A stretch of DNA of 64,000 nt, from positions 34,305,095 to 34,369,094 of the forward strand of contig AP025056.1 in assembly GCA_036186865.1 (NCBI GenBank). Direction: 5' to 3'. Source of the stretch: Eustoma russellianum. Lineage: Eukaryota > Streptophyta > Magnoliopsida > Gentianales > Gentianaceae. The notes under the pieces are model-generated. The model was not told where the DNA came from, ran no database searches, and saw nothing but the letters and a program-made list of their open reading frames with translations. This document shows, piece by piece, positions 1 through 10,520 of the stretch. How positions within the stretch are numbered: position 1 is the stretch's first letter; every line of letters starts with the position of its first letter. The translations under genes and the position numbers were made by a program.

Positions 1-920
1 ATCTTTAGCCATGTGGCCCGTCTTTCCGCATTTGAAACATGTCCCCGTCTTCCTCCAACACTCTCTTGCGTGCTTCCGGTTGTAGGTGGGGCAAGTAGGA
101 ATCCCAATCTGCAGATTGCCCATATGTTGAAGCTGCTACTGCTGCTGCTGTGGTCACAGCTAAACTGTCGAACCCCTCCGTGGAACTGTGACCAATCTCC
201 TGGGCATACCTCTAGTCATCTCCTAAGGTCACTTGCCTCTGTTCTTCTCATATCGACACTGTACGTCGCTCTCAACCCGATAACTAAAATCAAACAACTC
301 CCCCAAATCTCTAGCATTTTCATTCACCACTCCGGTGCGAATGCGTATATTTAGGCCCCTCTCAAACTTCACGTCTTGAGACGCATGTTGCCCATGATTG
401 ATGACACAAACCTCTCTAGTGCATTGACCTGATTGGCTTACTCCGCCACTATCATACCTGACCCCTATCTCAACGACTCCAAGGCTCCAACCTTCTGCAA
501 CGTCAGAGAGGGATAGATGTAGAATGTTCAGAACTCCTCTCTGAATCTCGACCAACTGACCGGCTGCATCAGATCCATCATCGCGTTGGTCCACCACTTA
601 TCGGCCTCGCCTACCAGAAATGGAAGGATCACCATCGCCTTCATCTTGTTTGGCACCTGCATAAGTGTGGAGTTATTCTCTACTTCGCTTAACCACTTAT
701 TTCTCCGTCTAGGTCAGCACCACAGTCGAAGGTTGGAACATGGACCTGATTCATCTCTCCATAATGATATCGGGTCTCATACTGCTGCTGCGGTGGAGCA
801 GCCTGACTAACCGCCTGACCCATCTGAATGAGTGCATCAACCAGCGCCTGTGGTAGGGCATTCTGGTCGTGACTCTAGCTCTTACTCCCATTACCATTGA
901 GATATCTTATTGGAGGCATT
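1..920 (-). pseudogene. Ty3/gypsy chromovirus gag (element E1), broken and cut by the window edge
   Basis: Gag binds and packages retrotransposon RNA into virus-like particles in the cytoplasm. Read on the minus strand, a start codon at 918-920 opens MPPIRYLNGNGSKS and meets an in-frame TAG 14 codons in. The later part (229-597) has the plant gypsy gag pattern KFERGLNIRIRTGVV. The last bases before the window edge encode a zinc knuckle, CFKCGKTGHMAKD, whose final Cys lies outside. Protease and the rest of pol should lie to the left of the window. The early stop and frame changes between segments show it is dead. The chromovirus assignment rests on similarity to elements A and B in this window. 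Confidence 0.75.
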
Positions 921-1264
921 TTACTGTTACATTGCAATTTACATAATCTAATTATGTATATCAAACAATTAAGAGTTTGCAATGATCGGGTCTAAGGGAA
1001 TATGCAAAGGGGCGTAATCAAACTTAAATAATGCAAATAAGCAAGATCACAAGAATATAATATCATCCTAGATTTGCGTACCCCTCAATCGATTATCCTT
1101 TAAGTCTAAGGTCATTATTTATTTCTAATATCATCCTTAGTATATAATCATCATTTTTGTCTAAGATCGTTACTTATGTTCAAGATCATTACTTATTCAA
1201 AATCATCATTTATATCTAAGATCATAGCTTAAATCTAAGTTTCCACTGTGGATCTAGAGCCATG
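921..1264 (-). repeat. Leader of element E1 with degenerate short repeats
   Basis: This is the untranslated stretch between the primer-binding site and gag. Positions 1075-1250 hold about seven imperfect copies of a 20-27 bp unit containing TAAGATCATTACTTA-like text on the plus strand. A matching motif (ATGATCTTAGA on the sense strand) recurs in the leader of element A at 27460-27530, so the repeat belongs to the family and not to this copy alone. No open frame of note. Confidence 0.55.
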
Positions 1265-1265
1265 T

Positions 1266-1276
1266 CTCTGATACCA
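1266..1276 (-). other. Primer-binding site of E1 (initiator Met tRNA)
   Basis: The minus strand reads TGGTATCAGAG, the complement of the 3' end of plant initiator Met tRNA, where minus-strand DNA synthesis is primed. It lies two bases inside the LTR end at 1279. Element A has the same two-base spacing. Confidence 0.85.
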
Positions 1277-1278
1277 CC

Positions 1279-3754
1279 TGTAACATTCCCTCCGAGTCAT
1301 AATACTCAAAACGGTTCACCCGCCGTATTCTGCTAAGAGAAATACAAAGCGTCAATACCAATCAAGTACACGTCAGCAAGTGAAGCAAAATGATGTCATT
1401 TGAAGTCACAAAATAGATATCCCCAATAAACATTAATAAATAAACTAGGCAACTCTAAATCAAATACAAATTGTAACTAAGATCTAACTCTAGTCCGCTA
1501 GCAGAAACTTCAAATCCATAAAACAAATGTCTTAAAATAAATACATAAGCTACCGCTTCAGCAGTCCCTCGAGACATCAGTACCCCGACTCGGAATCGTC
1601 CTCTATGAACGTCCAATCATAACCCTCTCTTTATGCAAAACGACATTAAAGTATAATATGAGCCACAAAACATCCTCATCAAGTAACCTTCTTGTACGGA
1701 CTATAGAATCATACACGTGAAAAAAGTGTAATTAAATAAATAACATTATAGAAAATAGCAAGTTCCTATTTGCAAATAAAATTACTATTATACCCTTACA
1801 ATAGCACAACAATCAAGTCACCAATATCAACAAAGTCGAATATACACTCAAATTTAGTCAAAGTTAGCCACAATCAAAATCCGATGATGCAACTTTCAAA
1901 TCGATAAGAGTCAAAGTCCAATTTTTTGATTTCCAAAATCCAATATTTGCAATTTCGATGATAAACTTTCCGATATTCAAATCCAAATTAAATCTCAATA
2001 TCCGGTTCCAAATAGGTATAAATCCCAGTGTCCAATATCCAAGTCCAACTCGTTATGATATCAAATCCAAAACCAATTTCGATGCGATGGCTATAACACT
2101 TTCTTTACAAGTGACTTATACCGTAAGTTTACGAATTGATCCCTCGATAGTCAAATATTCCATAGACACCCTGTCCTAGGCTAGGTCATTACGTTTAATG
2201 GCAGCCAATCTACCCCCACACCCTATTCCAGACAAGGTAGTTATGCTCAGGCATCGAATATGCTACAGACACCTTATCCCAGACTAGGTCGTTAACTCTA
2301 TGATTGGGCTGAATTCGGCTTATCGATATATTTTCTTTGTAAAGATGAATTTCACAATATGCACGAATTTCGAAAATGATTTCTAAACTATCCAATATCA
2401 GATATTTTCCAAAGACAGTCATAAACATATCAAATATCACATTATGGTATACCAAATAACTAATCATAACTTTCCGATATTCAAATGACTATTACCCTCG
2501 TGTCTCTATATACATATACATGCCACGTCCATACATGTGTATATACACGTAGATAAATACACATACCTCCCATTGTCTATTTTTTTCCAACCCACTACGC
2601 AACTCACCTCACCCCCCAATACCCTCGGCTCCCCTACTACCCCCCGCCAGTATCTATTCCCCCACCCCACTCCCTCGGCCAACCCTCTCTTCACTCTCCA
2701 AAACCCTGATTTCACTCACCCCACTTCACACCCCTTGGCCTCACTCCAAAATTCACATCACCCTTATTTTCTCACATCTATCACCACAGGCAGCAAATAC
2801 AGTTCATGCCTAGTACTCTGCATCTGCGCGTGCGCTGCCTGTGCCTCACATGCCGCCACTTCGTTGGTGTGTGTAGCTCACGCGCCGCCACTGGCACCGC
2901 CGTCTTTCCACCAGAATTCTCCTTATATAATTTCAACCTTATTCCACCATCAAATCATACAAAAATCCAATTTATACCAATATCAAATTCATCCAAATTC
3001 CATACAATTTTCTAAATTCTTCTCACATAAAATCATACCTAATCATAACATATAATTAATACACTTATCAAATTTATGTCACTATGCAAATAAATCAGGT
3101 GTGTCGAAAAATACATCTCCCTCATATCCAATTATATATCTCAGCCGCCACCCATATACCATACAAATTCATGTTTTTTCATATGCATACATATATCCAT
3201 GCACTTTGTATAATATACGTGCAATAATTATACAATAATCATACACCAATTTACATATATTAGGCCAATGTCCAAAAAGCTTCATTATACATTGGTAAAC
3301 TTTCGGCCTACACAGGTATACAATATAAAAATTATCTTTCTATACTAACACATAAGCAATCGGCCATATACATACATATATACATATATTTATGCAATCA
3401 AATATGCATATGAAGAATCCTTGAGTTGATACAAAAGTATACATATATGGTTCGCAAAATCATAACGAGTACATGTAGGGTACTTACTTTTTTCTCTGTT
3501 TCTTTCCTCTTTTTTCTTCTCCCTCTCCTCTCTCGGTTCTATCTTCTTTTTTCCCTTTTGCTTTAGGTTGGCCGAGTATATGAAATGGGAAGGGAAGGGA
3601 AATCATATTTAAACTAGTGGGGGCTATGAGGAGGGATTTGGATGTAAGTTATGGGAGTTATGGGTAGTGGGGGTTGTGGGAAGATTATGGGAAAATGGAG
3701 GTTATGGGATTAATAGGTATTTAATGTATTTTTTTATTTTACCCGGCTATAACA
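1279..3754 (-). repeat. 5' LTR of chromovirus E1 (about 2.5 kb)
   Basis: On the plus strand this begins TGTAACATTCCC beside the PBS and ends CTATAACA; on the minus strand it therefore runs TGTTATAG to TGTTACA. The open frames inside it (for example the proline-rich one at 2537-3055) match nothing and are taken as chance. It carries degenerate copies of a CCTTATCCC-type hairpin near 2170 and 2270, and one splice-donor-like AAGTAAGT on the minus strand near 3486, both shared with the LTRs of A, B and C. The outer boundary is set by the terminal dinucleotides only, because the partner LTR is outside the window. Confidence 0.7.
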
Positions 3755-4391
3755 TCTCGCATAATAAATGTGTCATGTTTGAATTGACATATTAAAATCC
3801 ATCGACTAGTTGTACCATATCATGTTTGGATTGGGAGACGTCGTGTTTGTGAGGGTTTGGTGTGAGGAAGGCAAGGGGCATGGAGGGCGTTTGAAAACAA
3901 CATGAGTGCTTCGATTAGTTTGTTAGCTAGTTAAATCGCTTTCAATGCATTAGGGAAAAGTTAAAAAACATTCATAAGCTGGTCCTTCTTGTTTATTTTT
4001 TTTTCAACTTCTAAGCATACTTTATAAACAAGAAAATTTGACAAAATAAAAGGCAAGCTTACACTTACTTTTAGATAGAAATTGAATATTTTCTTTTTTC
4101 TTGAACAGGCCCTGGGTGTACATGTGTATATGTGTATATACATGCATACATACACACACACATTTATATGTTTATATTATATTATGTATATTCATACACA
4201 TACATAGACACACACATGTACACTCACAGACACAGACACATATATCTATATAATCATATATACATACACACATACACATGTATATATATATGTCAATATG
4301 TGTGTATATATATACTCTGTACATATATGTGGATATATATTTGTATGTATATTTACATATATACATATACATGTATGTATGTGCGTGTGTG
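3755..4391. repeat. Non-genic stretch ending in a CA/TA microsatellite
   Basis: No gene. From about 4105 to 4391 the sequence is almost wholly alternating purine-pyrimidine text (CATACA, TATGTG, TATATA runs). The reading frames here translate to Tyr/Ile/Cys/Met-rich nonsense on both strands. The same kind of sequence resumes at 6541-6600 and 7387-7510, as expected if LINEs were inserted into one microsatellite-rich tract. Positions 3765-3840 resemble 7545-7605 (a shared TGTCATGTTTG motif and surroundings). Confidence 0.7.
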
Positions 4392-4404
4392 TTTTTTTAT
4401 AAAA

Positions 4405-4421
4405 CGGAAGGACACCTTCCG
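4405..4421 (-). other. Hairpin at the 3' end of the ORF1-only LINE
   Basis: A perfect 7-bp stem with a 3-base loop (CGGAAGG-ACA-CCTTCCG on the plus strand) lies between AATAAA and the terminal A-run of the LINE. In some LINE families a 3' stem-loop is what the reverse transcriptase recognises. A hairpin of different sequence sits in the same place at 7358-7375. Confidence 0.6.
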
Positions 4422-4544
4422 GTCTTTATTTATTCAATAAATATCCCTCGTTAAATGGCCGAGGATAGCCGTTACTACACACTAAAAAAAAAGAAAAAAC
4501 GAAATCAAATGATCATTGGTTGAACATAAGACATGCTAATCACA

Positions 4545-6182
4545 CTATATTTCAAAAGAACGATGACTTCCTCGTCTAGTAACCATTGAGGACGGTGGAG
4601 GTGGTGGTAGATTCTTCCTAGCTCTGCGCTTTTTCCGAGATAGTCCTCCAAGAAGAGTCCCGCCACCAGTCGATGTCATGCGACAATCCATATCATCCGC
4701 CGCAATGAGCAAACTCTCCTGTATATCATCATAGTCATTCCCTTTACGCCGATTTGATGAGTGAGAAGCTTCATTGTCTGAACCTACTGCAAAATCAATT
4801 TCATCATCCTCCTCCCGAAAGTGGTCTTGATAAAATTTTTCAATTAAAGGATCATAATCGGGGATGGAAGGATGGTCACTGGCTGGCAGTATCGCCAGTG
4901 GCAATGGCAATTCTATTTGAACGGATTGAATTTGGACTTCCGGAGCCACTTCAGATGTTGGGTTCACCTCTTGAACATGTTGTACATTCGCTTCTGAAAT
5001 CTCCGAGAACAGAGGAGATATGGATACTGTTTCCTCTCCTATGTTAGATTCATCGGCATGGATAGATAGTGTAGCAGAGTAGGATGTATCCATTTGCTGC
5101 TCATCCTGCTTCTTTTGAACATCCAATGTTGGCGGCACTAATAGTACGGGACATAAATCTGCAGTCAGCCGAGAGAAAATCTGCAATGTAGACGTTTCTG
5201 CAGTAGTCGCAAGGTCCAGTGATTCCTTGGCAAGAATGGGTTGTGCTGTTGCCTGCTGTAGTTCTTCCCTGTCATCACCTTCCCCTACCCCAACATCAAC
5301 CAATTCCTGCTGTAGAGTCTCCTCAGATTCTGCATGTAAGTCTCCTGTCTGGACCATATGCTGATTAATAATAGAATCTCCAACAGGTTGTTCTCCAGCA
5401 TCTTTCTGCATATTTCCTTTTGGAATCCAAACCTCACTCTTTCCTGTATTCTTCATCGGATGCGCTGGGGCATGAACCTTTCCTTCTCCACATGAAACCA
5501 CTGAATGGCCAAACCGACGGCGTTTGCTGCAGTACCTAGGGAGATCTTCATACACAACTACTTGAAAGAAAGAATGCTCTCCACAATCTATGAATATCTT
5601 AGATGGTAAATCCATGGTGACATCCACTTCAACACAAAACCGCGCCACAGAGGGACGATGAAAACTTAATGTAGCCGAGTCCATCTTTAATGGTGTACCA
5701 ATCAACTTTGCAATCTCATATAACGTACGATAATCGTGGAGATGAATTGGAAGACCCTCAAGTGCAACCCACACCGGGATAATTGGGGTATCCAGACTTG
5801 GATGAAAAGATGGAGTCCATTTCGTAACCTTCATATCGTAACCTTGGAAACGCCAGTGACGACGATAAAAGAATCGCGTATAATCATCTTCATTAACAAA
5901 GTTTAGCAGCACATGTCCCTCATCAAGGAGACCAATATTAACTGAACCTTTGAACCAAATTCTGTCAATCGAAGCGCGCAAGCCAGCCATAGATGGCCGG
6001 CCACGCCAAAAGGCTCCAACCAGGGCGTATTTAAAGCGATTTGCAACAATGGCAATTTCATCTTACGTAAATAAAACAGCGGGGTATCCTTTATAGCGTC
6101 CCGTCTCACGCGATGGGAATCTGCCTGCTACTGCAGACGATGCCATAGCCGCAAATGATTTGGAGAGTGGCGGCGGTTCCAT
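4545..6182 (-). pseudogene. LINE ORF1 protein (DUF4283 plus zinc knuckle), one in-frame stop
   Basis: Plant L1 ORF1 proteins bind the element RNA. The frame starts at ATG 6180-6182 (MEPPPLSKSF) and runs about 545 codons to 4545, broken only by TAA at 6063-6065, where the copy at 20115 has a Lys codon (FTKEEI there, FT-stop-DEI here). An open segment restarts at MAGLRASIDRIWF. DUF4283-type motifs are visible: VTKWTPSF, PVWVALEGLP, YEIAKLIGTPLKMDSAT, ARFCVEVDV. The knuckle reads YCSKRRRFGHSVVSC, so its second Cys is Arg and it should not hold zinc. A long acidic, low-complexity C-terminal half ends in a basic and proline run (KKRRARKNLPPPPP). With one stop and one lost ligand it is probably inactive, though otherwise well preserved. 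Confidence 0.85.
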
Positions 6183-6579
6183 CTCAGACCAAATATGGAT
6201 TCAACACCAGTAGTAAATGATGATGTAGCATTACAATTAAAAAGGTTGAATCTTTGGTTATTTTTGTGGCCGCCGGTCGACAATTGTTAAGAACAAAACC
6301 AAGAAAGAATTGAAACAATTGAGAGTTACCCGTGGAAGGATCGCCACGCCGCCGAAATCGTTCCGGCGCTGAAATGAAAGTCGTATCAATTTCAGTGAAG
6401 AAATGTTGCAAGCGATCCATTGTGCGCCGCTGTCATTGTCGCCGCCGCCATCCGCTTTTTCTCCAGCGCCTTCAACTTATATTATTTTTTGTTTAGTAAC
6501 TTTGTGCGCTGCTCAAAATCTGTTTCTAATTAGAGTTTTTATGTATGTGTGTGTGTACACACACATAGTTGTAAGGCTT

Positions 6580-6735
6580 ATATATATATATGCACATATA
6601 TCATATGCGACTGGAGATATACCATCATTAGTTCGTTATTTCATTTATTCGCATACTCAGATATTTGTAATATGGTTTTCCTCCGTCATAAGTGGGGCAT
6701 TTTCTGAATAAAATTTTCTTTTATAAAAAAAACAT
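6580..6735 (+). mobile_element. 5'-truncated LINE tail with a 15-bp target-site duplication
   Basis: The sequence ATAGTTGTAAGGCTT occurs perfectly at 6565-6579 and 6736-6750, flanking this piece. Its last ~130 bases match the 3' end of the LINE at 19997-26070: GTAATATGGTTTTCCTCCG, then a GCAT motif, AATAAA and an A-run (6724-6732). It therefore records a very short insertion in which reverse transcription stopped after roughly 150 bases. The first bases (TATATA) may be untemplated or microsatellite-derived. Confidence 0.8.
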
Positions 6736-6750
6736 ATAGTTGTAAGGCTT

Positions 6751-7289
6751 GATGTCTCCCATTGGGTTGGCTCACTCTCTTCGCAGTTGCCTGCGTCAAC
6801 ATTGGTGCGGGCAACGTCGATATATCTTTCTTCATTCTGATTTATAGTTTATGCCCAGTTCTTTAGCTACTGATGCTTTTATCCATTGTTCTTGGCGTTT
6901 GCAATCCAACAACATTTTCTTTTTTGCAGATTTCATCTCTTGTATATTATTCAAATTTAACCTTTGCTTTGTTTGGCATTTACGTGGCATCCCTTACGAG
7001 ACAATATCCATATTTCAAATTTGATGATGATCTTTTTCAACGCGACGGTTTGGCACAATTCTCAAGAGAAGTTTTACGCAAGGGAAGTTTCGATACGACC
7101 ACATGACGACTGTTCTAGCGAAGTGATTCGGCACATGTGGCGGTCTTTGCAGCAGAGCAATTGGGAGTTAAATACATCACACTTTTATTTTAGTCTTGTA
7201 TAGTTATTGACATATTTGTGTTTGCAATTGTTGTTTCCTTTAAGCTATTATGCAGGTACATTGTATTTTATCATGCATTCTTGTGGGAG
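6751..7289 (+). other. Unassigned stretch, possibly LINE 3' UTR
   Basis: No recognisable coding sequence. Short frames at 6873-7106 and 6964-7203 show no motif I know. Because a LINE-type tail follows at 7290-7386, this may be the untranslated end of the same insertion, but I see no clear match to the 3' UTR at 25310-26040. Confidence 0.3.
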
Positions 7290-7386
7290 AGTCTCCCACA
7301 TTATATGTAACCACGGTATTCGTCCGTCACAAGTGATGGTTTATATTAATAAAACTCGGACGGTACCACCCGTCCTTCGATAAAAA
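7290..7386 (+). mobile_element. LINE 3' terminal remnant with hairpin
   Basis: The order matches the other LINE tails here: GGTATTCGTCCGTCAC, a TGATGG motif, TTAATAAAA, then a hairpin (GGACGG at 7358-7363, CCGTCC at 7370-7375), then an A-run at 7381-7386. How far the insertion extends 5' is not clear. The sequence resumes as microsatellite text at 7387. Confidence 0.55.
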
Positions 7387-7603
7387 ATGCACATATACGT
7401 ATATATGCATACATTTTTGTGTATATATATCTTGAATAAAGCCAACATGTATATGTGTACATGCTTGCCTGTGTGTTTGCGTGTATGCACACAAACATGC
7501 ACAAAGATACTTATCTGTACTCATGACGTTTGAACACAACTCATAGAATAAACATGTCATGTTTGGGTTGATGTTATAAACCTCCTCAGTTAGTTCGTAC
7601 CGA
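7387..7603. repeat. Microsatellite-like tract and short non-genic spacer
   Basis: 7387-7510 is TA/GT/CA alternating text of the same type as 4105-4391. 7520-7603 is unique-looking sequence that resembles 3765-3840 (TGTCATGTTTGGGTTGA, then a GAGACGTC motif). No gene. Confidence 0.55.
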
Positions 7604-8072
7604 GACGTCTAGTATGAGACATGTGTAGGATCAGAAGGGTACAAGAGGCATCAGGTGCAACAATCCATATACACAATTGAGGGCGCAAGAGATCATTTTC
7701 AGCTAAAAACGCATGATGCCACGTCGGATTAATCAACGTTACATAGTAGTTAAATGGCTATCTAGTAGAGTAGCTCGGTTTTATTAGATCACGTGTGTAA
7801 TTCAATTTTAGGAGATTCTATTGTTGTATTATATATACCAAAGGATCTAGGAGATGGTTATTCATTCAATTAGAAATTTGTTTCAGCAAGTTCTTGTTCC
7901 TTCTTCTTCCTGTTCTTGGCGCATGCCTTTGGTGCCAACTGCGCATTTTAAATTTTTGTTCTTTTCTTCTTCAAAGTGTTCGATTGTTGTGTCTGGAATT
8001 CAATGCAGTTATGCTTCTATGTTGCTTATTCAATATGAGTTGAGATGTCATTGTAAATTGAAGGTTTCATCA
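7604..8072 (+). repeat. 5' LTR of the first Ty1/copia element, 5' end missing
   Basis: This matches 12461-12935 along its whole length with scattered differences and ends TTTCATCA directly before the PBS. The partner LTR starts about 85 bp further out (12377), so the outer end of this copy has been lost or replaced. It contains the TATA-like stretch TATTATATATA near 7830. Confidence 0.8.
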
Positions 8073-8084
8073 TAGTATCAGAGC
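8073..8084 (+). other. Primer-binding site of the first copia element
   Basis: TAGTATCAGAGC directly follows the LTR end. It differs by one base from the usual initiator-Met site TGGTATCAGAGC (G to A at position 2), a change that fits decay. Confidence 0.75.
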
Positions 8085-8187
8085 GTTTCTTGATATTCTG
8101 TGTCTGTTCTGATTGCTTGATCGTGTTTGATCTTTCTAGTTCAAGTTTACTAGTTCTTAATCACGTAATTGCAAGTTCAATACTGAC

Positions 8188-9120
8188 ATGGCATCCACTT
8201 CGAATAATCAGAGACCTAATTACCATCAAGGTCAAGAAAATCCTATGTCTAATCCGCGTTACTTGCATCCAAATGATAGTCCTGCTATCATTTTGGTTCA
8301 ACCTCCACTGAGTCCGCATAATTACCATTCATGGAGTAGAATTTTGAGATGGTGTTACTTATCTAGAACAAGGTTGGATTCATTGATGACTTTATTCTTG
8401 CACCTAGGCCTAATGATCCTCAATATCAACAACGGAGAAAACTTCTTGGTTCATTCCTAGATTATGAATTGTGTGTTTCCTTCGATTGCACAGAGTGTAA
8501 TGTGGTATAATACAGCCTATGAAGTGTGGTCTGACCTCAAACTCAGGTATGGGAATGGAGATCCTTTCAGATTATTAGATTTGTTGGAAAGTTTTTGTGC
8601 CATTAAACAAGAAACATCTTCAGTCAATCATTATTTTACTAGACTTAAAGTTGTGTGGGAATAGATGATGACATTTAGACCAGTGCCTAAATGTGTGTAT
8701 GAGATGTACATGTGATGTTGCCACAAAGATGCATGCGTTTGGGCAGAGTGACTATGTAATAGAGCTTGTCAAAGGTTTGAATAAGGATTATGAGCCAGTG
8801 AAGTCACAAGTATTTGTCATGACACCACTGCCTGACATTAACACTGCATTTTGTATGGCAATTAAGTATGAGAGGAAGGACACTAATATGAATGGACAAG
8901 GTTCTTTTGTTAATAATCCTACAGCCATGATGATGGAAGGAAATGATAGTGAGAGTGTAATGGCTAATGCTTTTGCGTATAGACGACAGGGAGGTAGCTA
9001 TAGAAGGAGTAGTGGAAGATTTTTTCCCGAAGGAACTAGAAAACTACAATGCACTCATTGTGGAATGGTAGGCATACGGTAGAAAGATGCTATAAGAAAC
9101 ACGGGTTCCCCATGGCTTCA
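8188..9120 (+). pseudogene. Ty1/copia gag
   Basis: The ATG at 8188 opens MASTSNNQRP and leads into the conserved copia gag start (YLHPNDSPAIILVQPPLSPHNYHSW, here split by wording limits: YLHPNDSP then PLSPHNYHSW). The frame slips near 8370 and returns near 8480, where SVMWYNTAYEVWSDLKLRYG and NHYFTRLKVVWE follow; a TAG stop comes at 8662. Further on (8693-9080) lies the region before the zinc knuckle, LQCTHCGMVG, whose His-Cys half (RCYKKHGFP) is in another frame at about 9085. The knuckle is therefore broken. This protein would form the particle shell. Confidence 0.8.
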
Positions 9121-9250
9121 AGTTTAAGAATCAGACAAATATGATGGAGGCAATTGAGACATATCTTGAGAATCAGCATATGACCAGACTGACAGAGGTT
9201 ATCAAGCCCCCATGTTGGCCCATGAACAAGCACATAAACTTCTGAGTTGA

Positions 9251-9655
9251 TTGAATATAATTGATGATAACCAACAACTAACGGTACCAAGCATTGGAGC
9301 CCAGGGAGCTGTCATGTCAACGCATGTTGCTAATGTGAAAGGTACAAGTTGTATTGATAATAATAACATATGGATCCTTGATTCAGGAGCTACCCATCAT
9401 GTCACATATTGCTTTGAATTATTCCATTCTTGTAAAGCCATTGGTAATGTGCCCATGAACATGCCTAACAATTCTTCTGTCTTTGCTACTCACATTGGCA
9501 CTATTATGATTAATACACTTTTAGTTGTACATAATGTGTTGTATGTTCCTGATTTCACTTTTAGTTTGTTATCCTTCAACAAACTCACTCTTGATCCATC
9601 CCTGTCTATAAACTTTTCTGGTGCCTCTTGCTTGATCCAAGATCAGTTATCCTAG
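9251..9655 (+). pseudogene. Ty1/copia aspartic protease
   Basis: The protease that would cut the Gag-Pol polyprotein. The active-site block WILDSGATHHVT lies at 9370-9405, followed by the flap-like region and VLYVPDFTFSLLSFNKLT, the standard end of the copia protease. The segment itself is open for 134 codons, but it is separated from gag by stops and ends in TAG at 9653-9655, before integrase. Confidence 0.8.
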
Positions 9656-10520
9656 AGGATGATTGGTTCAGCTGAGAAGAGATATGGACTTTACTATTTG
9701 CAGGAAATGCCAAGTCTGCTGAACATTGATAACTTTGTGTCTATAGTTGGCAACAGTCATACTTGTACAGTTTGTCTCCTAGCTAGGCTGAAGAGAAGTC
9801 CATTTCATGTGTCTGTGGCTGTAACATCTAAGCCATTTGAATTAGCCTATACAGACATCTGGGGGCCTTATAGGCACCCCACCATGTATGGTCAGAAGTA
9901 TTTTCTTACAGTTGTTGATGACTTTACACGCTATACTTGGATTTACTTGCTCAAAAATAAACCTGAGGCCAGACTTGTCACTCAAAGCTTTTGTCAATTT
10001 TTCTCTACTCAGTTTGAAACCAATATCAAAATTTTGAGGACTGATAACGGGTAAGAATTTAAAATGGTCCCCTTCTATATGAGTAAAGGCATTATTCATC
10101 AAACATCATCCGTCAACACTCCATAGCAAAATAGAGTAGTGGAAAGAAAGCATCAACACATACTGAATATTGCCAGGTCATTAAGATTTCAAGCAAATCT
10201 ACCTATTGAGTTTTGGGGTTTATGTGTTCAATACGCTACTCATCTAGTTAATATTGTACCAACCCCTCTGTTGAGACATGATTGTCCTTACACTAAATTG
10301 TTTAACAACATTCCCTCTTACAAAGACCTTAAAGTGTTTGATGCCTAGCATTTGCCTCAGACACAATACCTCATAAGGCCAAATTTGCTCCAAGATCAAT
10401 TCCTTCAGTATATCTTGGCCTAACTCATTCTACTAAAGGTTATATTTTATTCAATTTGAGCACCGGGACTGTTTTTGTCTCCAAGGATGTTCAGTTTCAT
10501 GAACGTGCCTTTCCATTTTC
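9656..10520 (+). pseudogene. Ty1/copia integrase
   Basis: Integrase inserts the cDNA into host DNA. The pre-integrase part shows GLYYLQEM and the Cys pair CTVCLLARLKRSPF; the upstream His pair of the zinc domain is not seen. The core has the first Asp in AYTDIWGP, then VVDDFTRYTWIYLL, and the second Asp in RTDNG. The catalytic Glu is in VVERKHQHILN but follows a TAG at about 10122 (STP-stop-QN). The C-terminal part (10351-10520) reads FAPRSIPSVYLGL and VSKDVQFHERAFPF in a shifted frame. At least three lesions make it inactive. Confidence 0.8.

Larger units (their letters stand above)
4392..6541 (-). mobile_element. ORF1-only L1-type LINE
   Basis: On the minus strand this holds a 5' UTR, a complete-looking ORF1, and a 3' tail with AATAAA and a terminal A-run (T-run at 4392-4398), but no ORF2. 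Fewer than 160 bases separate the ORF1 stop at 4545 from the tail, whereas the LINE at 19997-26070 has about 4.6 kb there. Candidate target-site duplications are about 15 bp (4376-4391 and 6542-6556, one mismatch), but the GT-repeat target makes them weak. Most likely a deletion derivative moved by another LINE's machinery; an old internal deletion after insertion is the alternative. Confidence 0.75.

Noticed and set aside
2537..3055. 172-codon proline-rich open frame
   Set aside because: Lies wholly inside the LTR of E1, antisense to the element, with no recognisable domain.
4132..4440. Open frames on both strands in the CA/TA tract
   Set aside because: Simple-repeat translation (Tyr, Ile, Cys, His, Met runs) on both strands; no domain and no start context.
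6590..7397. TGCACATATA at both ends as a target duplication for a LINE at 6601-7386
   Set aside because: It conflicts with the perfect 15-bp duplication at 6565-6579/6736-6750, and the motif is expected by chance in this microsatellite text.
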